From NCBI RefSeq assembly GCF_001039355.2, contig NW_019775859.1, positions 84,776 to 106,395 of the forward strand: a stretch of DNA of 21,620 nt. Reading direction: 5' to 3'. This stretch comes from Lingula anatina. Lineage: Eukaryota > Brachiopoda > Lingulata > Lingulida > Lingulidae. How positions within the stretch are numbered: position 1 is the stretch's first letter; each line of letters starts with the position of its first letter. The notes under the pieces are model-generated. The model was not told the DNA's origin and did not search any database. It saw only the letters and a list, made by a program, of their open reading frames with translations. The translations under genes were made by a program, and so were the position numbers. This document shows positions 1 through 11,388 of the stretch, piece by piece.

Positions 1-350
1 ATATTTATTCATTCAATTTCTTCACTTTTGTAACAATAATTATTTAATGTATAGTACACTACTACCTGAGATAGTGTTGATACCGGTAAATGCAGCTTCA
101 CGGAGTACAAAACCAAAACAAACCTCCCGGAAGTGGCCAAGCAAAGTCACATGCACAATAATATCGCGGATTCTCGTGGCACAATTATGCTAAACATATC
201 TTTTAAGCCAACTAATCAATAATCAGTTGTCTTTGTATTTCACATGTGTCTCGTTCTTGCAAACTAGACCTCAAAGCTACTCTACGAGAGACAGAACGTT
301 GCAAATGAAGGAAATCGATTTATGTCACATGACTTGTACTGCGAGACTTC
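1..350. other. Upstream flank of UVRAG, no gene recognised
   Basis: AT-rich sequence with no exon I can support on either strand. An open frame at 227-463 has no family resemblance and ends just before the UVRAG start, so I treat it as chance. Promoter elements of UVRAG probably lie in the 3' part of this stretch. Confidence 0.5.
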
Positions 351-362
351 AAAATGGCCGAC
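351..362 (+). promoter_or_regulatory. YY1-type motif in the UVRAG promoter or 5' UTR
   Basis: AAAATGGCCGAC fits the YY1 consensus AANATGGCNGNC at every fixed position. It lies about 104 bases before the UVRAG ATG. YY1 sites on the sense strand just downstream of the transcription start are common in TATA-less housekeeping promoters, and no TATA box is visible here. Use of the site is inferred, and the transcription start is not known. Confidence 0.45.
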
Positions 363-389
363 GGTGGGCGAGCTCTTGCTCTTCCTTGA
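354..389 (+). other. Candidate upstream ORF (11 codons) before UVRAG
   Basis: ATG at 354 in a strong context (A at -3, G at +4) reads MADGGRALALP and stops at TGA 387-389, 76 bases before the UVRAG start. If the mRNA begins upstream of 354, it would be the first strong start met by a scanning ribosome and could damp UVRAG translation. If transcription starts at the overlapping YY1 motif, the ORF would lie at the very 5' end or be absent. The peptide itself looks like no known protein. Confidence 0.35.
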
Positions 390-465
390 CGGAAGAAAAC
401 TTGAAAAATGCACTTGTTACCCATAGTTATTTAATCTGTAAGGTTTTTGATAAGGAGATATAATT

Positions 466-3400
466 ATGGAGGCGCGCGGTGCACGTTTAGATCGTCGGCA
501 TTTTACTCTGACCACACATCAGGTACGTATCAGGTGCATCTGAAAAATAAAGATTGGAATGGCCAAGATTGTGAAATACTTGAATTAATGAACCTAAGCA
601 TCTGATTTATTCGCTTTTAAGATACCACATTTTGTAAATAATTTACGAAACACTGTTCTGGGTACCAGGTTTCCGTGCAATGCACTGTGGAGGTATGGAT
701 AGGATACGCAAGGATTTCGTTTACGGGTGCAGCACTTTCCTACCCTTTACCCCCCTCCCCTTCGTTACTTCCCCTAGATATTATGATTAACATTTTAACA
801 TTACATACGTTCATACTGCTCAATAGTAATGTTTTTGGGGGTGTCATTTTACAGACAGAACTATCTTGTACTTGTAAGGATTCCAGTATAAATAGTGAAG
901 CATCAATGAACCAAAACAAAACAATGACAGTAATTATCAGTCTAACGTTAATTCTAAATTTGTCCATTTACGAGGGAAGGGGTAGCATACATCGTTATAA
1001 GCAGCAATTGGACCCATCTGATCTGCTAAAACAGCCTTGTATGTCCAGAATTTACATGTAACCTTTTGAGACGTTGAGTTGGATTTCCACGCTAAGATTT
1101 CAATTCAGCTATTGCACTTACTTTTTCCTTACAGAGAAGATTACGGCATCTGAAGAGTATAGCTGCAAGAAATTTAATGGTTCCCAATGTATCTGAGCTA
1201 GATGTGGCTTCTCTACAGACATACTTCACCTTGCATACTAAGACCCAGGAACCGGGTGAGGAGAGCTGACTGTCACACTGAAACACTTTTTAAATAGTTA
1301 TTAAAATGAATTACATACAGTATATGTAGGTCAGGCATATTGCTTTCTTTCAATCAAAATTAATCTGAAGACTTTATGTGCCTAAATATGCAGGCTAGTT
1401 GCCCTTCTAGAACAGAATTTTCAAAGCTTTTACACTTATGGTATTATTTTAATGTTGTAACATTTTTGATTTCAGAAAATTGATTATTATATTGCATAAC
1501 TTTTCAAGACACTTTGTTTGTCTGTTGTAGCCTTTATATAAATTAGAATAGTCATTCACATGTGTTTAGATTTAAAATTAATTTTGCATTTTAACTGTTT
1601 TGCAGCTTTCTACACCAGTGAGAAAATTCGAGGTTCATTGGTAAGTAAGTGTCAAGATATTAGCTCATACACTGAGATGACGTTCTTCCCAAATGATCTG
1701 GAAGTCTGGATAGTTGGGTGTCGTATCTATGCCTGTGGAGCCTTTGGTATTTTCAATTTCCCAATTATATTTTTAAGGGCCACTTTCATACTTAAAGTTA
1801 TTATGAGAATGAGATTGAAAACTAAATTTTATAATCAAAAAATTTGAAGTGTTACTTTGAGAGTCTGAGATTACAAACATTTAGCATAATCTCTGACTCC
1901 TAACTTGTAAGAAGAACTGTATATTTAAGTCACAGTTGTCTATTAATATGGTTAATGTATTTTTGGCCATGCAAGTACTAGTACTTTGTCTGTCATTAAC
2001 ATAGAGTTTTGTGGTTTAATTTCAGAATCCAAGCTGGCGTGGGTTCTTGCTGACACACCTAACTGAGGAGGTGGACACCACTTCTACTTGTATCCTTACA
2101 CTAAGTCCTAAACAGTGGGGTAGTGATGCAGTGCAGAACAAACTTGTTTTACTGTTTGCCAAGTTGATCCTGGATAATATTTTAACCTGGCCTTAATTCT
2201 CATAGAAGATCTTGAGTCGAGTATACTGGGAAGTGTTATTGAAATATTCTTCAAATGTATTATCATTGTTTTGATTTTGTTAAAAGTACTTACATATATT
2301 TGCTTTTTAAGAACCTCTTCCATTGTAACATAAAGCACATATGTTGAATCCAGCATTTAAACTCTAATGTGTTTTAAAATTAAAATTTTCAAAAAAATGG
2401 ATCATATTTTCCTCAACACTGGTGCTAGCTGTTATAGTCAAGGTGTGGATTTCAGAAGAAGGGAAATCCCCTCATGTCCTTCTCCAATGGGACGTCCACT
2501 TTTCTGGACTTGTCTACATCGCTGACAAGGTAAGCTCTAAATTGAATGTTCAATATCAAAATTTAAAATAAAGCATGTTTATCATAGTTCTTTTGTTATA
2601 TCAGGCTAGTTGACTGTTGCCTTTGCTGGTAAATCCTAAAATAGGTTACAAATAAACAAACAAATAAATAAATAAATAAATGAATAATTGAATGATAATA
2701 TAAATAAATCCAATTTGTAGCTGTAAGAAATGATCATAATTTCACTGTTTAGCAAGTTTGCTGATTTAGATAACTTCTGTTCATATTTATACTTTTTTGT
2801 TCAGATCCAGAAAGATGGCAGGAAGTATAAGGGAAACACTTTGGTGTTTGGGATGTTTGATGCTTACTTTGGCCCTACAGAAGAACTTCAGAAGGTTGAA
2901 AAAAAATGCACTTGGTCTATGTTAGAGAATAAAGCAATCCTTATCTTCATATCTGTCTTGGATTTGGAAAAATGATAAATTTACTGGTGTCGGTTAATTA
3001 GAAATGAGTGCACAATTTACAAGGTGTTTGTAATGCAAATTTATCAAATATGGTCTTAGAGGCAGTTAAAAAGCAAAAAAAAAAAAAAAGCAACTGACTA
3101 AGTGAATTTTACTTTATTTGTATTAATAGATTATACATGTAAGTATTTATAAATTATTTTTTATTATTTTTCCATTCTTCAGCCCAAGCAACAATCTTTG
3201 ACCTCAGAGTTTATGAAAGTAGACCATTCCAGTGTAAGGTCTTCCTATACTATTAGTTCTTTGTCCAGGTAAGATCATAGCTCTAAGACCCCATTTCCAG
3301 AGATTAGATCGATCTACTTTAGATCGACCTAGCTCCCTGGGGGTTCACGCTAAATAGCTGTCAACTGGGCGGACACGAAAGTTAATTACCCCCTTACAGC

Positions 3401-6400
3401 TTGTAGTAGGCGGGACGGACATTTAAGCCGGATTATCTGACAGTAATCTAGTGAGACTCCCCGCGGGGATAGATCGATCTAAAAGCTCTGGGAATACAGC
3501 CTAACTCATGCCTTGTATACAACCTAAACACTTGAACCTATTTCGTCCAAGACTAGCTAGCTAGAGCCGTGTGCGGTCATGTTTTGTTTTCTAGAATTAT
3601 AATTATAATACCAAAGCTTTAATTAATATGACTGATATTCTGCTTTTCTGTATATATTTGTTGATAATGTACAAGCAACTGTTCATATCATAATATGATT
3701 CCTCAAACTTACAGATTTAAGCAGATAGTTTGGAACTCTTATGATTCTGAATAAAGTTTGTGCTTGTTTTTTTTTTAATTTCTTGGTAGTTTTCTGCCCT
3801 GAGCCCCCCACCCCCAACCCCACCCCACTGAGCCATTTTCTCCTGTTTTTTAAAGCTCAAAATTATGCCTGTATTTATGGATTTAATGTACATTATTTTC
3901 TGTGCCATTCAGAATAGTCACCATACTGCGTGCTATCAAGCAGACCCAGGCCTCAGTGAAGAAAGTGAGGGGCTGTATAGAGGACACGCTGGTGTCTTCA
4001 CTAACCAGATCCAAGAAGGTGAGGGGTTCTGATCAAAACAAAGGTATTGATGAAACTTGAAAGTTTTTGAACAAAAAAAGGGATTGAAATCAATGATTCC
4101 TTAACACATACCTACTAGTGATACTAGGTCTTGTCTTGATATGCAGACATATTGGACTTTACTTCTCTTTATTTTATATCAACTGTGAAACTATTATTTA
4201 TAATAATATTGTACTTAAACCAGAAGGTAAAAGTATGATTAAAAAAGGAAATTACTTATTATAAATTAAATAAGATGAGAGAGTTCGGGTAAGTAATAGT
4301 GGAATTTTGATAATGGTGTGATGACTCTCACTGCCTTATTATGACAGTGGCAAATGAAAAATAACTGATCTGAAGCTGCGCGTAAATTGTTCAGGCCCAG
4401 AGTGCGAGACCACAGAATAACCAGTGTCTGTATAAAATTAAAATGTAAGAAATTGCCCTTATTATTCTTTCCTTATTTTGTGTGTATTTTCAGCTGTCAG
4501 AACGGGAAGTCCTGATTCTTCATGTGAATCAGATGAGGTCAGAGCTTGAGTCACGTACCATGCAGCTGCAAGCCGAGAAAGAAACGTATGAGAGACTACA
4601 GACACACAATCACCAAAGAGGTAAGGATACAGAGATACAGATTTTATATTATTTATTACTGTGTTCAAAGCAACAATTTCTATTTCTAGTATGTAAAGCT
4701 GAAGACAAAAAAATTACATTAAAAAACATGTAAACTGTTTCATCACAGTGTAATCTGTTTAAGTTATTCCAAAGTGTTATTTTCGTTAATATACAGATGG
4801 AGATGCTCATATTTCATGACCCGTGTCAAATAGTTTTAAATAGGTTTTTCAGGAATGGAAAAAAATCCATTTGACTTCCAGTGGTTTTGTGAGTAAAGAG
4901 AACATTGTTTCTTTGCTTCTTATTGAAAATGGAAGTTTATCAGCTAGCAAAGAATTACTAACACTACAGTTTCAAAGAATATTAGTCATAACTTATTGAA
5001 TTTCCAGATGTATCAGTGCAAACTAAATTTGAGGCTATGAAAAATGACAAAGACAGACTAAAAGAAAAAAGGAAGATATACTTTGAAATGAGGTATTTTT
5101 TAATCAGTATAAGGCTGCATTCACAGTGACTGTTATAATTGTAATTAATTGAAAAAAGAGAGAAAGAACTTTTAGTTTGTCTCAGAAAATGCTTGATTTT
5201 CCCACCTCCACACCCTGAGCTTCAGAGCTAACTTGACACTAACCTCTTCACTGTAGCCTATCTTCATCGTGTCAAGTAACCTCTGACCAGATTCGATTGC
5301 CTCCGCCGCCCGCCAATCAAATTTAAAAGCCCGCACTCAATGACTCATTAAACGATCTAGCCAATGAACGCGAACGAGTCAAAGCGCGCTTTGTTCAAAT
5401 CCGGACCAATCAAAGATAAGGCTGAATATCAGGGACTTGCCGTAACCTGTGGGCAGCACGCAAATAACATCGTCTCTCAGTAGATAATGATGCAGGGCCT
5501 CAAACTGCTAGACCCTATGGTTTCAATTCCGATTTACTCATATTTTGCAAAGAATCAAGAGATAACTTAACACATTCTTTTTCGTAGTCACTCGCCTTGC
5601 TTTCTTTGTGTACGGTAATACACTCGGAACTACTCGGATGTCTCCGCACTCGACAATAACTATGTTGTTAGTATGGAGCTTGCGGGATCAGCCGAGGATT
5701 GCCGATTGACGGTCAACCAATCAGCGTTTTCACCAAACTTTGGTGAAAAATTTTGAAACATGGATTTGATAGCTTATATAAACTAGGTCAAACTATTTTC
5801 GTCAGAGGTTACTTGACACGATGGAGATAGGCTACAGTGAAAAGGTTAGTGTCAAGTTAGCTCTGAAGCTCAGGGTGCACCTCCACCTTTATCCCTAACA
5901 TTTTGCCCACATCGAATATTATAAAAGAAACTCTGTGCTGTCCTCCTACCTGTTAAAACACATACCTGTGCCCTCCAAGTCAATATCTTTGTTTAACAGC
6001 ATATAATTTACACCAATTTCTTCTTGATCATAATTTACAAAATTTTTGTGAACACAAATTTTTATGAAACATCTACATCAGTCAATAAATCATTTTAATA
6101 TGATGATTTCAGGGAACAGTACCTTAAAGCCAATGCACAGTTGATTATGAGGAAGAAACAGTTGATAGCAGATTTAGCTTTTTATATTTATCCACTGAGA
6201 GAGGTAAGGTGAAGCTATTCAAGTTCTTCTTTGATGCAGGGTTATTATTAGTAGAGAGTTAATGTCTTATTGTTATGGTAATTTAATTTCCCTGAAGATG
6301 GTGTCTCCTGAGACACTAAAATATATAACTCTTGAGTTTAGTTATCATTTGAAGGAAGTTTTAACATTTAAAATTTTTTTTATGCATAAAGCAGCTGCTA

Positions 6401-9369
6401 CTAAGGGTTACTGTATTATAGAAGTTAAAACTGATGCTTGTGATACATAATATTGTTTGAGCGAGGATCTTTCTTTCTTTTATTTATTGAATTTATTTAT
6501 TGAAAAGTTCTGACATAATTTTCTCTCATTGGTTGATTGTAATAGGAATTTTAATCTCATAAAATAAATTTTTTAAGTTTCCGTTTTGCATGATTTTATT
6601 TTGTTTTTCTAGGAAAAAAATGGAATTTTCACAATAGGAAAGGTTAGACTTCCAAATTCAGAGGATTTCCAAGGTACGGCAGCTTTAATACATGACCTGC
6701 AATGTCTAAAGAAAATATTAAAACAGTTAAACAGTGTTTAAGCAGTGATATTCTTTAGTCTACACAATTTTAAATTTATTCATATTTATAATTGAAAATC
6801 AGTATGTTTCTTGTGACTGTTAACTTCTCAACTCTGAAAAAAATTCTGCATGCAAATTTCACTCGGAAAAATAATATGAAACTTTTTCTGTTCAGGTCAA
6901 GATGAGACCATGATTGCTGTGGCGCTGGGCGCTACTGCCCACATGGTTCAGATGATAGCTCAGTTTCTGGACATTCCACTTCGATATGCCATAGATCACC
7001 GCTGCTCCAAGTCCAAGATACGAGATCATATCACTCCTAAGTTACCTGATAAGGAGAGAGAGTGAGTTTTATACAATGATTTTGTATCGTGGTGTTTGTA
7101 TTTGTTAAATAGCTGAAATGGGAAATATTGAGGCAAACAAACAGGCCCTGGAATAAGAGAGATGAAGAGAATACTGAATCAAAGAAATCCCCATCATGAA
7201 AATATTTTTGTCAAAGTCCATATCATTTTGTAAAATATTATTTTATTTATTTATTTATTTAATTTGAATCTTTTATTATTGTCAGAGCTTTAGAATGAGG
7301 TGCTAATGTCCATATTTCTGTCAAACTGCTTGATAGTTCCCTGCTTTTTATTTGTCCAGAATTCATTTAATTTAAGTGATAATGTGTATATTTTTTTTCA
7401 TTTCAGCTTTCCACTGTACGGGAAGGGTAAAGACAAATTCCAGTTTAACTACGCTGTGTATTTGTTAAACAAAAACATTGCCCAGGTTGGTGATATTTCC
7501 CCTACTATTTCATTTTACTTTGAACAAATACATGCAGATTGTAAAATATATATTTTTCTTTAAATTCTTTAAATTATATAGAATGTTTTGTCAGACTTAG
7601 TAATTTTTTGTTTTGTTTTGCAGTCACTAAATATTTAATTAAAAAAAGTCAAACTTCCAGCCCAGCTGCTAAGAATTTATAAGTGCATAATTTGAAAAAA
7701 AAAAAAAGAAATAAAAGATAATTAAAAAAAACAAACATTTATTTTGTTTCAGCTGCGTTACTACTGTGGGTTGGGAACAACAGATCTCAGATTAACATTG
7801 CCAAACTTACAGAGCCTGCTAGAGCTCAGGCTGGGGGTGAAATTGTGAGTATCCAGAGATTTTAGCCCAGTGGGTTTATAGAGTCAGTGCATAAGAATAG
7901 TATTTGTAGTATTCATTTGTCTTTTTTTTTATTCTTTAAAAACATGACAGATGTGAAAGCTATTTTTCCACAAAATATAAGGCTCTTAGTGAACATTTTG
8001 GTGAATGTGGTGGCATTGAATAGTCGGTCAGTTTATTTTGGATGAAAATGCAGATTTTGCCAAGCCATTTAGATAAACTGGGTTTCCTCAGGCATCTGCA
8101 TTAATATGATAATAATATATAACTACAGATATTCTCTTTCACACAGAGGGAGGTTAAGGCAGGATTCACAGTAACTGGACATTTAGACATAAATATAAAT
8201 ATTGAAGATGATTACATTTATACAAGAATTATTATTATTGGAATTTGATTAAAATATATTTTGTGTATTACAGAGACCAACCAGGCACTATTGATATGTC
8301 TCAGAAGCTCAGGATTCCTATGGACTCTCGTCTTGTCAGTCGTCAGGGCTCAGTGCAGAGTTTTTCTTCCATGGGATCTACCAGGGACTCCAGCGTAAAC
8401 TTTGCTTACACCCAGGAATTTGAAGATATTTTGGCTGAGGAAAAAGGAAAACACAGTGGCAGGGAAGTTCCCAGAAAAGACATGCAACAGTCTGTTTCCC
8501 GACAGCATAGTGTCGTTTTTAGTGACCTCAAAGGTCAAAGGTCACATTCGCTCTCCCCAGATAGGCTGGGAGTAAATAGGGCAGTGATTCCGGGTCAAGA
8601 TAATTTGCGAGTTTCAGGCAGTCAGGCAGCTAAAAGCAAAAGAATATTAGATGAAAGCTCAAGTCAAGAAGTGAGTAGAGATGATTCAGTTTCTAGGTCA
8701 GACCCTGAATCTGATTTAAAGGATGTATCACATTTGGAGTTGAGGGGTTCTGGCATTCTTCCTACAACATTAGCCACTGGGAAGTTAGAAGACATAGATG
8801 CTGGGTCATCAAATGATGAGAATCCGCATTCAGAATACGAGTCTGAATTCAAACAGTGGCAGAAACGACTGTCGAATGATGAGCCTTGTGAGATCACTAG
8901 CCACTCTGGAGCCTCTTGTGAAAAAGAAGCAAGTCAGCTTGTGGAGACATCTGGTGTGGGAAATAGAAAATCACTTAGTGGACAAACAGTTGTGAATGCA
9001 GATGACACAAAAATTAAACAAAATGGCAATGTTGGGATGGTTGCAGTTGACAATAATATCCCACCGAACAGCAATTTTAGTGCTCAAGTGAGTGAGGACA
9101 GTGAATCACAGACAAAAAGGGCATTTCAAAATTTCCAAATTCCTCAAAACTGTGATACTCATCTGCAAATGCAGAGTGACTATAATATAAGCAATGGTGC
9201 TGCTCAGAACAACAGTTTAAAGATGGCTGCCAACAGCACAGTAGAGGGCGCTGTGATGTATGCAGAAGACACTATGACAGCCATGGAAAATGACATAATT
9301 ACTCAAAGGACATTGAGGCTTGAATCAGGGAGCCGAAGTTTTCGATGGCAGCCACCAAGTTCTGAGTGA
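466..9369 (+). CDS. UVRAG: UVRAG homologue (UV radiation resistance-associated gene), complete, 16 coding exons
   Basis: Exons: 466-522, 1135-1255, 1606-1640, 2026-2089, 2429-2529, 2805-2894, 3183-3268, 3913-4018, 4494-4620, 5008-5092, 6113-6203, 6613-6673, 6896-7061, 7407-7485, 7753-7844, 8274-9369. All have AG/GT borders, phases agree throughout, and they sum to 2457 nt (818 aa plus TGA). The start is supported by an in-frame TAA at 451-453 and A(-3)/G(+4) context. Family knowledge: UVRAG is a Beclin-1 partner in the VPS34 PI3-kinase complex II and acts in autophagosome maturation and endosomal traffic. Seen here: RLRHLKSIAARN opens the C2-like region (about aa 20-160). A charged coiled-coil region spans about aa 195-300 and includes AIKQTQ. 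The conserved C-terminal core (about aa 300-450) contains VRLPNSEDFQ, FPLYGKGKDKFQFNYAVYL, LLNKNIAQLRY and LRLTLPNL. The last exon encodes a serine-rich, probably disordered tail ending SFRWQPPSSE, like the vertebrate SFRRPRRSS end. The human protein is about 699 aa, so this tail is longer. Confidence 0.95.
523..2804 (+). other. UVRAG introns 1-5, without recognised genes or elements
   Basis: The introns are 523-1134, 1256-1605, 1641-2025, 2090-2428 and 2530-2804, all GT-AG and AT-rich. I see no RNA gene, transposon end or second-strand exon in them. Intron 5 holds a short AAAT-type microsatellite at about 2661-2690. Open frames at 675-1061 (+) and 740-967 (-) in intron 1 have no protein resemblance. 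Confidence 0.6.
2659..2690. repeat. AAAT microsatellite in UVRAG intron 5
   Basis: About seven near-perfect tetranucleotide units of the AAAT class (AAATAAATAAAT phase) with a few substitutions at the ends. It is simple sequence with no sign of function. Confidence 0.85.
3285..3506. mobile_element. Fold-back MITE, family 1 copy A (UVRAG intron 7)
   Basis: A near-palindromic element of about 220 bp. The left side runs from the ACCCCATTTCCAGAG end through TTAGATCGATCT and GCTAAATAGCTGTCAACTG. The right side carries the reverse complement (CTCTGGGAATAC end, AGATCGATCT before it, then GGACATTTAAGCCGG inward). The core AGTTAATTACCCCCTTACAGC at about 3380-3401 is shared with copies C (16386-16633) and, inverted, D (20489-20690). 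There is no coding capacity. Long inverted repeats and several local copies indicate a non-autonomous DNA transposon. I could not assign a superfamily because no clean target-site duplication is readable. Confidence 0.8.
4019..5007 (+). other. UVRAG introns 8 and 9, nothing recognised
   Basis: Intron 8 (4019-4493) and intron 9 (4621-5007) flank exon 9 at 4494-4620. Both are AT-rich, with GT-AG borders. I see no repeat family member, RNA gene or opposite-strand exon. The minus-strand open frame at 4462-4668 is the shadow of exon 9. Confidence 0.55.
5211..5877. mobile_element. 667-bp non-autonomous DNA transposon with 77-bp terminal inverted repeats and an 8-bp target-site duplication
   Basis: The left arm 5211-5287 and right arm 5801-5877 are reverse complements over 77 bp with only two mismatches that I could find. 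The outer end reads CACCCTGAGCTTC. The octamer CACCTCCA flanks both sides (5203-5210 and 5878-5885), as expected for an 8-bp target-site duplication. The interior (about 510 bp) has no open frame with transposase features, contains several CCAAT motifs and a small palindrome at about 5728-5750. An 8-bp duplication is known for hAT, P and Merlin-type transposons. The terminal bases do not fit the usual hAT start well, so the superfamily is left open. It sits wholly inside UVRAG intron 10. Confidence 0.9.
6204..6612 (+). other. UVRAG intron 11, nothing recognised
   Basis: AT-rich intron with GTAAGG donor and TCTAG acceptor. The open frame at 6262-6450 has no resemblance to known proteins. I see no repeats with readable ends. 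Confidence 0.5.
7062..8273 (+). other. UVRAG introns 13-15, with simple repeats only
   Basis: Introns 13 (7062-7406), 14 (7486-7752) and 15 (7845-8273) are AT-rich. Intron 13 holds a TTTA-type microsatellite at about 7241-7262, and intron 14 holds A-runs near 7695-7730. No transposon ends, RNA genes or opposite-strand exons are seen. Confidence 0.5.
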
Positions 9370-10315
9370 ACATTTAGTTTTCAATCTCTCTTTTGCTATA
9401 ATGAGTCATTTTTGTCAATGTCCAAAACATGTAGAATGAACTTGTGTTTTTGGGTCAAATATCAGTTGGTCATAGCTAAGGGGCAGATAGATTTGCTGTT
9501 TCAAAATTAAGTTGATATTCATGTTAAACCAAGTGTATGTGCACCTTATTTCAAAGAATAACTTTTAAAAGTTTTTTTTGTTTTTGTTCCACATGCACTT
9601 TAGAAAATATAAAAAATGTTTTGTGACTACTGTTGGAAATATTTTAAATTGTGACTATCAGAAGAGCCTTTCTATTTGTAAAATTTCTAAGGGGCATTTT
9701 GTATTCCAAGGGTCCTTTTAGTTGTAGTGTTTGTTGGTCCTTAACTTGATGTTTGTTCAGTAGGCCAATTTTCTGCATTTCAGTGGCAAATGCTGTTTTA
9801 AAATGGGACCAGTTTCCACATGCTATATCCTTATATCCAAAAAACATTCAGACTTTGAACAACTGTTCCATTTAAATTTATAGACAACTGAACATTCATA
9901 TTTCATGCCCATAAAACTTACAACTAATTCCTTTCTTTTCCCTTGCAAAACCTTTTTCTTTTTCATCAGAGCAATGAACCTTGGGAGCAATGGAATTTGA
10001 GCATATAATCCTTTGGACTTTGGAACCCTTCCAGTTCCTATATTGCAATATATTTTACGCAATATTTCAGTCAGTTTTCAGAGTTGTGACTTCAAATAGC
10101 TATTTTTTCTTTATATGATCATGGATTAATTTTTATATTAAAAGAAATTTTGTTCTGGATTGGAAAGATGTCTGTCTCTGTCAAATGAGAGCACTAGGGA
10201 TTTAAAGTAGTTAAAATGTTTTCTTATAACAAACAATTAATGAACAATCGCATGCCAGTGGAAAATATTACTTTTTTTTTCATGAAAATATCAAAATAAA
10301 TTTATTTTGTGGGTT
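9370..10315 (+). other. UVRAG: UVRAG 3' untranslated region
   Basis: About 950 bases after the stop codon, AT-rich, with no frame resembling a protein. The first canonical AATAAA after the stop is at 10295-10300 and is followed at once by a GT-rich stretch (TGTGGGTTGCTGT, about 10308-10320), the usual layout of a cleavage and polyadenylation site. The 3' end is inferred to be about 10315. Minus-strand frames at 9644-9847 and 9823-10062 look like chance. Confidence 0.6.
10295..10300 (+). terminator. Polyadenylation signal AATAAA of UVRAG
   Basis: Canonical hexamer with a GT-rich downstream element 8-20 bases later. I noticed no earlier AATAAA between the stop codon at 9369 and this point. Confidence 0.6.
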
Positions 10316-11318
10316 GCTGTATTTAGGAAATTGTGCAGAAATCTGTCCCATAATTGGCAATGACTTAGGGCACTATGTAAGGTAATATGCTCCCTTGTCT
10401 TTTCCTCTATCATGTGTAATTTTTCTGTCAACATGTCTTATATGTTGATGTCTTAACTGTGATTAATGAGATGGAAAAAAATTAAATATCAATGTGAATT
10501 TTAAAGAATTGTCTTATTTTCAATTTATGTTGAAAACATGAATATAAATATTGAATTGTGAGAAATATTTTTAAAAAGTCCTTTAAAAACTTAGATTTTT
10601 ATAAATGTCATTTTCATGCAGAATATGTTTATAAGTTTATTTTTTATTTTGGAATGCGGGTGGATCAGGGATTATTTGAAGGGGGGATCTGCGGATGTGA
10701 AGCCGACCCTCCCCCTTGGCATGGGGTTCGGGTCATGCTGAAGGTCCCCAAATTATTTTGGAGTTTTGAAGGTCAAACGGTGCCATTTTAAACAGTTAAG
10801 AACTAAAAATCAGCTAAATTCTAATTTCATGAGGGGAATATTAGTGTCTTTTTTTTTTCAGAAACTGAATTAAATGCACATATTGTGACAAATGGGGCGT
10901 TCGTGATTTTTCTTTTCTTTTATAATTCGTTTTTTTTTTTTTTTTAATTATTAGGATTGTTAAAATATTTATAATTAAAATTAAAGTTTATAGTACAGAC
11001 AAAAAGGATCGACAGTTTGACTTGTCTTGAAAAAAGCGCCACCTTCAGTTTGGACGTTTATTTTGCGGGATGAACAAGTTGCGCGTGCCTCGTTACGTTA
11101 TGTCGTATTGTCTTCCGCAATATGGAGCGTTTTATAGAAATTCGGCCCATTTCATCCGAGGATATCACTTTACTTCAGAGTTTGAATTTACATTGGAGTT
11201 ACACCTGAAGACGACAAGATGGCTTTATACAGTTCAAGAGTTGCTTGCTGAAATAATTGTTACTTCGTCGCTTGGTTTCTCTTATTTTTCTTTTACCACG
11301 AAGTATCATGGTGGATAG
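10316..11318. other. Intergenic region between UVRAG and the polycystin-like gene
   Basis: Mostly AT-rich with T-runs (for example about 10849-10858 and 10930-10945). A short GC-rich patch at about 10655-10760 stands out from its surroundings, but I recognise no protein, RNA or transposon end in it. The last few hundred bases are presumably the promoter region of the downstream gene. Confidence 0.5.
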
Positions 11319-11326
11319 TATAAAAG
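11319..11326 (+). promoter_or_regulatory. TATA box of the polycystin-like gene
   Basis: TATAAAAG lies 63 bases before the ATG at 11389. A start about 30 bases downstream would give a 5' UTR of roughly 40 bases. This is a canonical TATA match at a sensible distance, in contrast to the TATA-less UVRAG promoter, and suggests regulated or tissue-specific expression. The start site itself is not shown. Confidence 0.65.
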
Positions 11327-11388
11327 CAACTCTTATATTGGTGCGAGCTTTGTCATAAGAGCGTAGACAATTTACTATTCTCTTCGTA

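Noticed and set aside
227-463. Plus-strand open frame upstream of UVRAG
   Set aside because: No family resemblance, and it ends just before the UVRAG start. UVRAG exon 1 uses another frame with an in-frame stop at 451-453.
675-1061. Overlapping open frames on both strands in UVRAG intron 1
   Set aside because: AT-rich composition, no recognisable domain, and they lie inside a clean GT-AG intron.
3076-3090. A-run considered as the tail of a retroposed SINE
   Set aside because: No polymerase III boxes or target-site duplication were found around it.
8664-8897. Minus-strand open frame inside the last UVRAG exon
   Set aside because: It is the shadow of the real coding exon on the other strand. 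Its serine-rich sequence follows from the plus-strand codons.
10558-10791. Plus-strand open frame over a GC-rich patch in the intergenic region
   Set aside because: No family resemblance, and no splice or promoter context.
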